From: Beroe forskalii
Taxonomy: Eukaryota; Ctenophora; Nuda; Beroida; Beroidae
Assembly (NCBI GenBank): GCA_011033025.1
Contig: WFMF01000099.1
Span: forward strand, 422,190 to 486,189
Length of the DNA stretch: 64,000 nt
Direction: 5' to 3'
The notes below the pieces were generated by a model. That model saw only the letters and a program-made list of their open reading frames with translations. It was not told where the DNA came from and ran no database searches. The translations under genes and the position numbers were made by a program. Of the stretch, positions 42,936 through 55,600 are shown piece by piece (positions within the stretch are counted from its first letter, which is position 1; every line of letters begins with the position of its first letter).

Positions 42936-43598
42936 CTAATCTGAATCCGAGACATCAAGCAACGCTTCATCCAGCTCCTCATCAAACAAAGACTCGTCCA
43001 CTTCAATATCCTCTTCAGCTTCACCAATAAGGTTGTCGGCCAGCTCAATATTCCCTCCTTTGGCCAGGAATATCTGCTTCCCAGTCAACTTATCCGAAAC
43101 CACCTTCACCTTCTTCAGGTTCTTCTCAATCAGGAACTTAGCCTGCCATTCCATGAAGTTTTCCCGGGTGACAATGGTTCCGTGGAACTCAGGTATTTTA
43201 TCCTTTTCCTCCTTCTCAGCCACTTTCTTGTTGTAGATATCATCAGCGAAATCATTCACTTTATCCTGGAGTTCTGACACCAGAGTGAAGACCATGACAC
43301 ACCCTACTTCATTCTCAGCTACTTTGTTCAGCTCTATCAGTATTGACTTCTGTAGGTCCTCATCTAACTCACCTCCCTCAGTAAACTCAATATGGGGAGG
43401 AACATCAGGGTACTCCTCAGGGATCCTGAACTTGAGACCCACAGTGAACTCTTTGTGAGGACCCTCCACATCCCTGATCTCACAAGGAATCTGGATGTTG
43501 TAGATGTAAGGGTCTTGGGAGAGGACTTCTAGCTCTGTAACGTAGATTGATTCCAATGCTTCGAGCTCATTTGCCTGCTCTTCAGCATATTCTGACAT
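42936..43598 (-). CDS. RWDD1: RWD domain-containing protein 1 (RWDD1) homologue
   Basis: 220 residues in one exon. It starts MSEYAEEQANELEALESIYV, the typical RWD opening, continues through FRIPEEYPDVPPHIEF (the YPxxPP turn of RWD domains, about 60-75) and VGCVMVFTLVSELQDKVNDF, and then the family-specific FHGTIVTRENFMEWQAKF segment (138-155). The acidic tail EEDIEVDESLFDEELDEALL matches the RWDD1/DFRP2 C-terminus. The family's yeast and animal members bind DRG2-type GTPases and are linked to ribosome-associated translation control. Length is close to the family norm (about 240). The start ATG follows GCCTCTGAAC. It lies in the spacer between the TCERG1 copies, in line with the PUS1-like sequence. 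Confidence 0.9.
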   Translation of the reverse strand: MSEYAEEQANELEALESIYVTELEVLSQDPYIYNIQIPCEIRDVEGPHKEFTVGLKFRIPEEYPDVPPHIEFTEGGELDEDLQKSILIELNKVAENEVGCVMVFTLVSELQDKVNDFADDIYNKKVAEKEEKDKIPEFHGTIVTRENFMEWQAKFLIEKNLKKVKVVSDKLTGKQIFLAKGGNIELADNLIGEAEEDIEVDESLFDEELDEALLDVSDSD

Positions 43599-44138
43599 GT
43601 TCAGAGGCTACAGTTAGTCTGGTCATCGGAAATGCGAATTACTGACTGACATTTCCTCAAATGAGTGTTCGATTTAGTCGAAATTTAAACTTTTTATCGA
43701 GAGAATTAACTTTGATTATAAAACTTTCATTTTAAATGATTATCGCCAATACCGAATCAGTGACGACTAGAGTCTATAGCATATATTTTGATTGAAAATT
43801 AGAATGATTTCCAGTACAAGAAAACACGAAGAATTCAAAATATGCAACGATACCAGTATAAATATCACGTTAATAACATAAGGAGATAGGCACTCAACCA
43901 AAGTAAACGTAATTGAAAAAATCAAATATCGTTGATAAAATTTTAAAAAGCATACAGTTTTAAAATAATTCCATCATAAGGACCACAATATGACAAATTA
44001 TCCAGTTAATTAATTATGCAGCTGGACGGAATAATAAATTAAACCCAATGCGAGTAAGATGCCCTAAAAATATTGCATGATACTTATTTACATATTAAAG
44101 GACTAAGAAGAGTATGTCACGTTGCTTGAAGCTCAGGC

Positions 44139-45536
44139 TTATTTTTCGTCATGGGATGCACTAAGATTCTCTTTCGATTCTGAAGGATTGTTTTGTAATT
44201 GGGATTCTTCAGCTTCATTGCTGTCATTATTTACTGAGTTAGAAGGATTGTTTTGTTTCTCCGGCGCATTATTGTCCGTGTTTCCTTCAGAAACCTTCGA
44301 AGCAGCCTGTTCAGATGATCGGCTCTCCAAGAGAACTTGAGGCAACACATCCCCCGTATAAAACTTGTGTTTGGAAGGGTGTGTAACCAGTTGAACATGG
44401 AGGACTCTCCCTTCTCCTTCCTATGAATAACACTCAGGATCTTCTCTGATTTGAACTTCTGCACCTCGCCCTCGTAAGGATCCCACACCAGTGGCGTGTG
44501 ACACCCATCAGAACCAAACTTCTTGTTGTACCTGTCCATATTCACCTTATCCAGAACCAGTCCTAGCCCTGGAGCTAACGGCACATCAATCCGTTCCTTC
44601 TGGAAGGATGTTTCCAGGTAACCTGGTGGTGTAACGTTCCTTAGCAGAGCTATTGTCATGCCAACTATCTTACGGATTTGATGGTACACGAAGCTGTCCC
44701 CATGGAGACATATCCTGATGAACTCAATGTCCTCAACAACAAAAGGCTCGGAGACAGTGATGGACCTGATGTACCGATAACAGCTCGGATCGTCTGGTGA
44801 TTTGCTGGCCGTGTAGTTGAAGAAGAACTTAGTTCCCACGAATGACTGAAGGACTGTCCTTACCTTCTCCAGCACTTCCTGTGATATCCTGTATCCACTC
44901 CAAGTCTCTCCTAAAGTGGGAGCCATGGCAAACGTGGGACAGTTATACTCGTACACACGACTAGAAGCGAACTTGTGACTGTCGAAGTTCTTCGTTGCTT
45001 TGATGAAGTCATACACGACTATGTCAGTAGGGAGTGCTTCATTGAGAAGGGCAACAGAAGCCTTAACATCATCTGGGGGAAGATGGAGGTTGAGAGAAAC
45101 GACTTGTCGAGCTGCAGACACTCCTTTATCAGTCCTGGATGCGCGCTGGAACTTTATCTTCTTCAGTTCAGCAGCAGATGGCAAACTTCTTTTTAGTAGG
45201 GTACTTGTAAAAGTCTTCTGGTGCTTTCTCTGTCTCATTCCCTTTCTTTAGTTCTGTTTCAATTCCTGCCTTGGCTTCTGTTTCATTTTCTGTCTTGGTT
45301 TCTGCTTCATTTCCTGTCTTGGTTTCTGTTTCATTTCCTGTCTTGGTTTCTGTTTCCGTCTTGGTGACAGGAACAGCTTCAGGAGCTAAGGCAGCTCCTT
45401 GTTTTAGCCGTTTGCTTTCAGGAGTTTCATCCTCACAGTCACGTTTTAGAGAAAGGGTTTCAGACTGTTCACTAACCATCACAGTGGGACCTAGTTTTTT
45501 CGTTAAAAAAAATAGTAAACAATTAAAGCTATTCAT
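44139..45536 (-). pseudogene. PUS1: PUS1-like tRNA pseudouridine synthase, disrupted
   Basis: The long frame 45183-44231 matches PUS1 over most of the catalytic domain: FQRASRTDKGVSAARQVVSL with the catalytic Asp near 45130, the KFASSRVYEYNCPTFAM segment, CLHGDSFVYHQIRKIVGMTI, and PLAPGLGLVLDKVNMDRYNK. The N-terminal part (45536 to about 45182, Thr/Glu/Lys repeats then YKYPTKKKFAI) is in another frame and jumps directly to ELKKIKFQRAS. About 50 residues that normally lie between, including the YSGxxYxGxQ motif, are absent. A second break, one G too few at 44351-44355, moves the acidic C-terminus (to 44139) out of frame. PUS1 isomerises uridines in tRNA and some mRNAs. As read, the sequence cannot make a normal enzyme; a sequencing error could explain the second break but not the missing block. 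Confidence 0.65.
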
Positions 45537-46682
45537 TTTATTTTTCCCCAAAAATTTTTAAAAACCCCTGGGGTTTTTATGATTTAAATATAAAAATGTA
45601 TTTTGTTATGGAGAGTAATTTTAAAAAATTTGAACAAAATTTTATTTTTTTAAAAGTCTGTATACTTTCCAAATGCAAAATAAAAAAAATAAAAGCAAAT
45701 CAAATCACTTGAAAATATTATGTAGCAAACAACAATAAATTTAACACAATTTATAACAATTGATAGCTGTTATTAGGAGGTTACCTAAAGCTCAATTCGA
45801 TGAACTGACTGGTTATAAATATCTGACCATATTACGATAGCCACTGCATTCTAAATCGATGCGTGCAGATAATAGATATGATATATTGTTATACACACGT
45901 CAGAAACGATTTTTCATAACTCCGGCCAGGAAGGTCGTAGCAACTTTGTTTTGGGCTCAAAAAAAGCGCAATGGCCATTTTTATATACAACTTGTGAATA
46001 AACATGTGTCTTAAAATGCTCACAAAACAAGTTATGAGCGAAAAACTGATTTTTGACAATTTGCGCTTGCTATATTTGACATATATGTATCAATCATTCA
46101 ATTTTCACGTAAAATCGCTAATCAGCCCATTTCAGGGGTTCTTCTATCATCTGTTGTGCCGCAAATGGGATCATCAGACATTTTACGACCTCTTCCAAGC
46201 TTCAATTCATCCCCAAATGTTGGCCAAGGCCCATTTTGAGCGAACGCACAGGCATAAATTGGTCACATATCAGCTTAGATTGACCTTATCTCAGCTTTTC
46301 TGCTTTAACCAGTTTATCTGAATATCTGAATGGCAGTTATATAGATTTTAAAATGGTTTTAATGCTCTACTCCATGCCAACACCATGATATTAGTCATGG
46401 AGCTAAGCACCTATCGGGGCTTCTTCATTAGGCACATCAGTGCCATTTCAGGACACAATATGTATTTGGTGTATTTATTGCTTCTTTTATGTCAAAGAGA
46501 TTTGTTGAAGTTTTGAATTTTATATTATCGCAACTGTCCTTGATTTGTCAGACATTTTCTTAATCGTCAGACTGAGATTGATTTTCTTGGAAATAATGTT
46601 AATGTATTAAATCAACACAATTAGTAATTTGTTGTGACTACTACATGTTAACCCGACCCTCTGATTGTAGGAAGACAGTACC

Positions 46683-49600
46683 ATGGATGACGGTCCCCCT
46701 GGTTTGGATGCCAACGAGGCTCCTTCTGACCCTCAGAACTTCATGATGAACAATGACTTCCCTCCCAGAGGAAAACAACTAGACAACCAGAACTTTGGGA
46801 ACTTTCCCGACAACCAGAACTTCCTGGTGCGACCCAGTATCAGCTCCTTCAACAGCCCCGGAGGAGGGAGGTCCCCGGACAGATCACCACATGGGAAACC
46901 TGACCAGGGACCCCGTCCCCCCTTTGGGAACCGTCCCTCCCTCAGCAGGTTCCCCGGGATGGGTCCCCCTGGTGGGATGGGACCCCCGGGGTTGGGACCT
47001 CCTGGCATGGGACCACCTGGGCTGGATAGTTCTAATGATGACTTCGGGCCTCCTGGCATGGACCGTCAAGATGGTCCTCCTGGGATGGAGAAACCACCTG
47101 GACTGGATGGGGGAGCCGACCTTCCCCCGGGAATGGATCAAGATAACCACCCGAGAATGGACAGAGACCATCTGCCCAGGATGGACAGAGATGGACCACC
47201 TGGCATGGACAGACCTCCAGGCATGGACAGACCTCCTGGCATGGACAGGCCCCCTGGCATGGACAGGCCCTCTGACAGATCCCCAGGCATGAAAAGACCT
47301 GCTGAGTCCCCGGGCATGGACCGCAGGAAGAGCGACGATATCGAGGATGATTTCGGTTCCCACGCCCACACGGATGACAACGAGTGGGAAGGAGGCAGAG
47401 ACAGGGGCCGGGATAGGAGGGACTTTGACAGGAGGGGACCTGGGAACTTCAACAACAGATGGAGAGGTCCCGGGCCCATGAGAGGGGGGTTCCCTAACCG
47501 CGGGGGTTTCAACAGGGGAGGGTTTAACAACAGGGGATCCCCTGATTTCAACCGGAGGGGTGGGCCCCGGGGCTTCAGAGGCCCTCCTCCAGGAATGTTT
47601 GGACCGGGTGGTCCCCCTCGCTGGGACGGGCCAGGAGGCCCTTTCCCTGGCCCGGTAAGTTTATTCTATTTCATCGTAGGAATTTCGTTGTTTTCAGAAT
47701 GCTTTCCCTTACAATTAGTAATTCTAGCACTCTATGTTTTTATTGAATCGATGGTACTCATTGTTGACGCTGTGAATTCCTGGTTTTTACGTCCACCTGT
47801 TTCAGATGGGCCCTGGCCCCATGGGTCCTGGCATGGGTCCTGGTCCCGGTGCCCCACCCCCCAACCCCATGTTTACTGACGTGGATGGGGAGGTGTGGAT
47901 AGAGTATAAGAACGATCAGGGTCGTCCATACTACTACAACTGCAAAACACAGAAAACAGTGTGGACAAAGCCTAAACTCAAGGAGGAAGGTTCGTTTTAG
48001 TAGATGAATTCCGCTTAACGCGTTTGAACTTTATTTGATACATTGAAAGTGCAACTTCCAACACTGGTCAAATATGATCGCTCACAACTCAGGGCACTGT
48101 CCTTTTTCTTTCGTCTCACTCAATAATCAGAATCCCTAGACCTTGTTCCATGTATAATCAGAATCCTCAGACCTCATTGCAGGTAACCCTATGATGCGGA
48201 TGCCAGGTCCCGGAGGAATGCCCCGTCCTGGAGGGATGCCACCTGGCGGTATGCCAGCAGGAGGAATGGCTGGGGGTATGCCCGGCGGTATGCCTCCCTC
48301 CAGGATGCCTGGTGGTATGCACCCGGGAGGTATGCCTGGCGGACTGCCAAGATTCCCTGGTGGGATACCGCCATTCGGAGCAACTCCTGACATGAATGCT
48401 AACCAAGGTAAAGAGCTGCTACACTTTTATTCGCACTATTTTGTACAATCTTATATTTCATATGCTGTGTTGCATATTATACTTCCCAGATTCAGAATGC
48501 TCCGTAATTACAATGTACTGTGTTCCCGTGTAAACCCAGGAAAGAGGAGTTTTCCATGTACTGTGTACTGATACCCCCTCCCCCAGGAGACACAGGAAAG
48601 AAAAGTGTGTGGTCTGAGCACAAGACGGAGGCTGGCAAAGTGTACTACTACAACTCCATCACCAAACAGTCGGTGTGGGAGCGACCTAAGGAGATGGACG
48701 ACACTCCCGAGCCAGACAGCGAGGCGCCGAATGAGGCTGCAGCCGACACCTCCCCCAGCCCCATGCCTGCTCCTGCAGCTGGGATATTGGGAGGAGGGGG
48801 ATCAGGCGACCAGAAAATATGTTAGTATCATCAGCTCTTCATGTGTATACTATAGTGTTGTGACCGTGTGTATCAGTGAGCCAGGCAGTATGGATATTGA
48901 AGTGGGTATCCTTTGTGATTGTTTCTTAACATTGCTGCCAGTGTATGTTTAACTTTTGATCTAACGAAACCTCAGCTCCCAGATACGATGCTATTAGTGT
49001 ACGTCACGCTGTGTAACCAACTACCGAGCCCCCAGATACCATAAGTTACACTGTGTACCGAGCCCCCAGATGCCATAAGTTACACTGTGTACCAAGCCCC
49101 CAGATGCCATAAGTTACGCTGTGTACCAAGCCCCCAGATGCCATAAGTTACACTGTGTACCAAGCCCCCAGATGCCATAAGTTACACTGTGTACCAAGCC
49201 CCAGATGCCATAAGTTACACTGTACCAAGCCCCCAGATGCCATAAGTTACACTGTGTACCAAGCCCCCAGATGCCATGTGTACCAAGTTATGCTGTGTTA
49301 CACTGTGTAGCCCCCAGATGCCATAAGTTACACTGTGTACCAAGCCCCCAAATGCCATAAGTTACACTGTGTACCAAGCCCCCAGATGCCATAGGTTACA
49401 CTGTGTACGGTCAAGCCCCAGATGCCAATAAGTTACACTGTGTACCAAGCCCCCAGATGCCATAAGTTACACTGTGTACCAAGCCCCCAGATGCCATAAG
49501 TTACACTGTGTACCAAGCCCCCAGATGCCATAAGTTACACTGTGTACCAAGCCCCCAGGTGCCATTAGTTACACTGTGTACCGAGCCCCCAGATGCCATA

Positions 49601-52600
49601 AGTTACACTGTACCAAGCCCCCAGATGCCATAAACGTTACACTGTGTACCAAGCCCCCAGATGCCATAAGTTACACTGTGTACCAAGCCCCAGATGCCAT
49701 AAGTTACACTGTGTACCAAGCCCCAGATGCCATAAGTTACACTGTGTACCAAGCCCCCAGATGCCTTAAGTTACACTGTGTACCAAGCCCCAGATGCCAT
49801 AAGTTACACTGTGTACCAAGCCCCCCAGATGCCATAAAGTTACACTGTACCAAGCCCCAGATGCCATAAGTTACACTGTGTACCAAGACCCCAGATGCCA
49901 TAAGTTACACTGTACCAAGCCCCAGATGCCAATAAGTTACACTGTGTGCCAAGCTCCCAAATGCCAATAAGTTACACTGTGTACCAAGCCCCCAGATGCC
50001 ATAAGTTACACTGTGTACCAAGCCCCCAGATGCCATAAGTTACACTGTGTACCCAAACCCCCCAGATGCCATAAGTTACACTGTGTTTACCCCCACCATA
50101 AGGGCACTGTGTAAATTTGAGCCCCCAGATACCATAAGTTACACTGTGTACCAAGCCCCCAGATGCCATTTGTTACACTGTGTACCAAGCCCCCAGATGC
50201 CATAAGTTACACTGTGTACCAAGCCCCCAGATGCCAATAAGTTACACTGTGTACCAAGCCCCCAGATGCCATAAGTTACACTGTGTACCGAGCCCCCAGA
50301 TGCCATAAGTTACACTGTGTACCAAGCCCCCAGATCCCAATAAGTTACACTGTGTGCCAAGCTCCCAAATGCCAATAAGTTACACTGTGTACCAAGCCCC
50401 CAGATGCCATAAGTTACACCAAAATGTAAGCCCCAGATGCCATAAGTTACACTGTGTACCCAAACCCCCCAGATGCCATAAGTTACACTGTGTACTAAGC
50501 CCCCAGATGCCATAAGTTACACTGTGTACCAAGCCCCCAGATGCCAATAAGTTACACTGTGTACCAAGCCCCCAGATGCCATAAGTTACACTGTGTACCA
50601 AGCCCCCAGATGCCATAAGTTACACTGTGTACCAAGCCCCCAGATGCCAATAAGTTACACTGTGTACCAAGCCCCCAGATGCCATACGTTACACTGTGTA
50701 CCAAGCCCCCAGATGCCATACGTTACACTGTGTACCAAGCCCCCAGATGCCATAAGTTACACTGTGTACCAAGCCCCCAGATGCCATAAGCTACACTGTG
50801 TACCAAGCCCCCAGATGCCAATAAGTTACACTGTGTACCAAGCCCCCAGATGCCATAAGTTCTGTGTACCAAGCCCCCAGATGCCATAAGGACACTGTGT
50901 ACCAAGCCCCAGATGCCATAAGTTACACTCTGTACCAAGCCCCCAGATGCCATAAGTTACACTGTGTACCAAGCCCCCAGATGCCATAAGTTACACTGTG
51001 TACCAAGCCCCCAGATGCCATTAGTTACACTGTGTACCAAGCCCCCAGATGCCATAAGTTACACTGTGTACCAAGCCCCCAGATGCCATAAGTTACACTG
51101 TGTACCAAGCCCCCAGATGCCATAAGTTACACTGTGTAAGCCTCAAATGTTTCAGCCATCCCAGGTATCCCAGACTCCATTGCGCCCGCCATCATGGCGG
51201 CTAGGGCAGCGGCGGCTGCTTTGGCGGCTAACCTGGGAGGCGAGGTGCCGAACATACAGAACCAACTCAACCTGCAGTCAGCTGAAAGTGGCGAGAGGAA
51301 CGGTGGGTGAAGTTTGTAGTTGCTTTTATTGACATTTAGACAGTAGAGTAGGAAATATCATCATATCACTTGATTGTTATGATTACTAATTACGATTACA
51401 GATTTTACGCTGGATTTTCCCCAATTCCAAGTGTTTCAGACTATTACAGTTTCAGGTCAGCACAGTTTGATGCAACTAAGAAAATTCTGCTTTCAGAATT
51501 TTGAATTTCGGCCATTTTCACGATTTACAGCCTCTTGAAAACCCCCATTTTTGGGCTAAAAATTCTATAATTGGCCACAAGAACCAAAAATAAGGCTGAA
51601 AACTTATTCACAGCCTCCCTCTTCAGCTGATCCAGTGATAGAACACGCTGAAGAGCCTGCACCAGACAGCAACGAAGTGGAGATGCAGGAAGCAGACAGA
51701 AGTCCTGACTCTCACCACCAGCAGAAAGAAGAAGAAGAAGAAGAGAAGAGAGAAGCTACGGAGAAGGAAGAGAAGAAGAAGCAGAAGAAGAAGACGGAGG
51801 AGACAGAAGAGAAGCCAGCAGGGGATGCTAACAAGGCAGTTGCTATTAACAGTGTGGTAGGGACCCCCTGGTGCGTGGTCTGGACAGGAGACATGCGGAG
51901 CTTCTTCTACAACGCAGTGAGCAAGGAGAGTCATTGGATAATGCCTGACGAGCTGAAGGATAATGAGCAGGTAGAGAAGATACTGGAGCAGCCCCCGAAA
52001 CAGAAAGGTAAGAGGAGTGAGGGGGAGGGGAGGGGCATTGTGATGGAGGGGTAGGGGTAATGCAGGGGTACTGATAGGGGGTGTGGGAAGGATTGTATTG
52101 GGTGGGAGGGTTTGCAAACTGCATCTTCTTCAAAATACTTTAAATATTGTATTCGATATGATCACTTCAAAAGTTATGATTTTTAAAGTATCTAGGGTGA
52201 TTCTCCGTTGAAATTTTGACACGTTTTTCGGATTTTAAACTTACATTTCAGCTTGTAAGGTAAGGTAAGTTGGTAATAAGTCAACTACCATGCGTTGCCA
52301 TGAATTAAAAACTCTGAAACGAAACTGATGAATAATAGCATTTGAATTCAAGGTTGAGATATAAAGTTTGATCAAAACAGTGACTTCACTGTTAATTGAA
52401 CCTGCAGGAGACGGTAACAGAAGGATCTTAACCAAGTTTTAACGATTCAGGTTGAACGCGTGGTAACGAAACCGCATCCAGAGATAAATCACATATTGCT
52501 TTTAACATGAGTTACCAACCCCCCCAACGAACAATTTGCGAAATGATAATCAGTATTCCATATTGATGCTTCTTTCTTGTCAATCATCATTCAGCAAATT

Positions 52601-55600
52601 GCGCGCGTTTTAATTCAATTTTGCGCGGTGTACATTATATCCACTCCTTTTGTCTATGACATTATCGCTTTTTGATGACACGACCATTTCAGATAATGCA
52701 CCCCCTGCTGAAGAACCCCCAGCAAAGAAAAAACCTAAGTATGTGAATTCTAATCTTCATGAACTATAATCGCTTTGAGCCACCGAAAATAAAAGAAGAT
52801 ATTGAATGAAAAGTGTGTCTTTTTTCTCCGAATTTACTCATCAAAACACGAAAAAGCTTCTATAGTTCATTGATTCTGTTCTGATAAAACTTCTCTTTTG
52901 CTGAAAATATGATTCTGACTTTTTTATTAACCATGTCCCTCACAGCCAAACAGGTAGGGTAACATATTTCAGGTCGCCAAAACGTCCCTTGAAGCGAGCT
53001 GGACTAACATTAAAACCCAAAACTTGTTATTCATTATCCAAAACTAACCCTGTCAGGAAGCAATATGAACATGCTCCAAGTCTTCTTGATTTCCTCATTC
53101 CATCGACGAGGTTTTTACTAACCTACTAACAATAACTAACACACTAACAATAAATAACTTACAAACAATAACTAAAAAGTTGAAAACGTCAAAGCAAGAT
53201 TATGTTTATTTCCTCAATTCAGCTGTAATTTGTTTTTACTTACCTAGAACCCAGGGAAGATATGAGTTACAGCTTTGAGAAGAATTGAAGGCCCATGATG
53301 GTCTTGTCATAATGAGCGATGGGAACGTCGCCCCCCCTCCCCCCCCCCCTTTCAATTTATTCTATACAAACCAAGAATGATATATTCAATTTGAAATCCA
53401 CAAATAGATAAATCTGAATGACAGAGTCGCTTCAAATTTGTAGTTTCGAATAAATTACATACTTTTGGCCGGTTATAGTTTGTTATTGGCTTATTTCACT
53501 TGGCCCTCCGTTCTACAATTTTGTAACCTAAATCTCAGCCTGAATCATCAGAAGGGATACCCTCAAGTCTCCAGGTTAGTATCAGATAGAAGAAGTTTTG
53601 TTCTTTTGTAGTTCAACGCACTTTTAGCAATGATAATGCCTATTTTTCAAGTGTCCCTACAACTTACTGCATCCCATATTCGTTTTCTTCGAAGTTTTTA
53701 TTCGTGTTTTCAATCATTGCTAATCACCAAACATGGGTCTGGTTGGAGAGAACTTATCTACAGTGCTCTGGTGCTTTGCTCAAACTCAAGAACATCAAAG
53801 ATCTGAAAAGTATAAGGATTGTCAACTTTCACGCAAGTATGTACTCTGTCTACTAGCCTTCCACGCCCTTTCATTGCCCTACTCCCAGACATAATGCCTT
53901 TTGGAAAAATCCTTCCTTTGCTCGAAATAATGGGTATGATTTCCGAGGGATTCTAACGATAAATTTTCTTGAAAGGTTTCAATCAACAAATCATACCCAT
54001 TATAAAAGACAATGACCATTTGTAGATTTACAACCTATCCATAAATATTGAGAATTGAGAAATCCCTACTTCTATGATTACCCAATAGGTCTCATTTCGA
54101 AAAGGAAACGCGCATTGCTGCACGTTCTGATGATTCTATTGAATGCCAATTCAAAATTTGTATCATTTAACATGAACAAAGAAATTTCCCCAATTGTTTC
54201 TCCGTATTATAAGTCGACATCAAAATGAAACGTCTAACTTTGTTCTCATGTTGACGACTCAATCCAATGCTTAAGGGGCAAGGCACCAACGATTTGAATT
54301 TGATTTCTCGGATTTTTCAGACCTTAAAAATACTTATATTTTATTTTTATGCCTCATGTAAATTTGATTCAATCGTTAGTGCCTTTTTCCAATGAAAATA
54401 GATTTTATACCTATTTATTTTCATCTTCTTACTTTGTGTACCATTCAGTTTGGCGTAACACCGGCTAGCCTCCTTTTATTTGACCTAACATTCAAGGTAA
54501 AGTAATAAGGTTTTTTGTTCATTTTTATGGGTAGCAACAATAACAAAATCCTTTTGTTTTTAAGATGATATTGGAGAGCCTTGTTTCAGCCATACAGAGG
54601 TTTATGGATAGTGTCTAACTATTCAGATACTAAAATCTCAGTTTGAGCTGGGAATTTATAACATCTCTGGAAGATTTCAGGAATAACATCTCAGGAAAGA
54701 AGCCAATGTTACTGGTAGTGTTCGTTCAAAGCGAAATTCTAATCGAGAACTAAATAATTTGTCTAACAATAACAGTAACCCCAAGTTACTATCGAAGAAT
54801 GATTATTTATCGCAGGCCAGCGATAGACACGAATCTTAACCCTAACGTATTTCACAACATCTACCAAACAGACACCCCCCCCCCCCCCTTTTTTTTAATA
54901 TTTTCTATCCATGCTATGCCGAATGGCAAACATTTCGCAGTTTGAAATGAATTCTCATCTTTCTATTAATTTCAGAAATACACATTCCTAATTCTGCTAC
55001 TGCTTTCCTAATCTTTCTCTTGTTAACTGTTCTCCCCTTAACACATTCCTCCCAGGCTTGATAAAGAAGCTGCGTCTGGTAATAAGAAATCTGATGGTAT
55101 CATCATCAACATGGCATCTAATGCAGCTGCCGCGAAACCAACCAAAACAGAAGAGGCCGAGTTAGTTATTATTTCAACGAATGGGGAGCTTTGCTCTTTT
55201 TCTTATTTCTTGACATGCTCAAGCAGGAGTTGGCGAGTTGCGAAAATCATGTCTGCTGATTTTAGTGAGTTACTCGATAACACGAGATACAAGTTCAATT
55301 TCATCCGCGATGCCCTGTTTCTTCCCTTCCATCACCCGAACCACCCCCTACAGCCAGCCTAAGCCTGATAAGGGAGACAAGGTGGAAGCCTCCAAGTATC
55401 AGAAAGAGAAGATGAGTCTAGAAGAAAGACAGACAGCATTCCGTGAGATGTTGCTGGACAGGGAGGTCTCAGCGTTTAGCACTTGGGACAAGGAACTGCA
55501 CAAGATAGTGTTTGATCCGCGGTACTTACTGCTGTCAGGCAGAGAGAGGAAGCAAGCTTACGAGGCTTTTATCAAGAGCAGAGCTGAGGATGAGAGAATA

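Larger units (their letters stand above)
42746..46399. other. Unique spacer between the two inverted arms
   Basis: About 3.65 kb with no match on the other side. It holds RWDD1 and the PUS1-like sequence, both on the minus strand and both without visible introns. At 45552-46399 it is AT-rich with an unremarkable 105-codon frame (46004-46321) that I do not recognise. Confidence 0.8.

Noticed and set aside
42936-43598. RWDD1 as a proven retrogene
   Set aside because: Lack of introns alone is not enough; no poly-A tract or flanking direct repeat is visible.
46004-46321. 105-codon plus-strand frame in the spacer
   Set aside because: No recognisable domain, AT-rich, with no splice or start context that stands out.
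49576-50953. Open frames on both strands in the 34-bp array
   Set aside because: They are repeat-coded, intronic in TCERG1 and not conserved between units.
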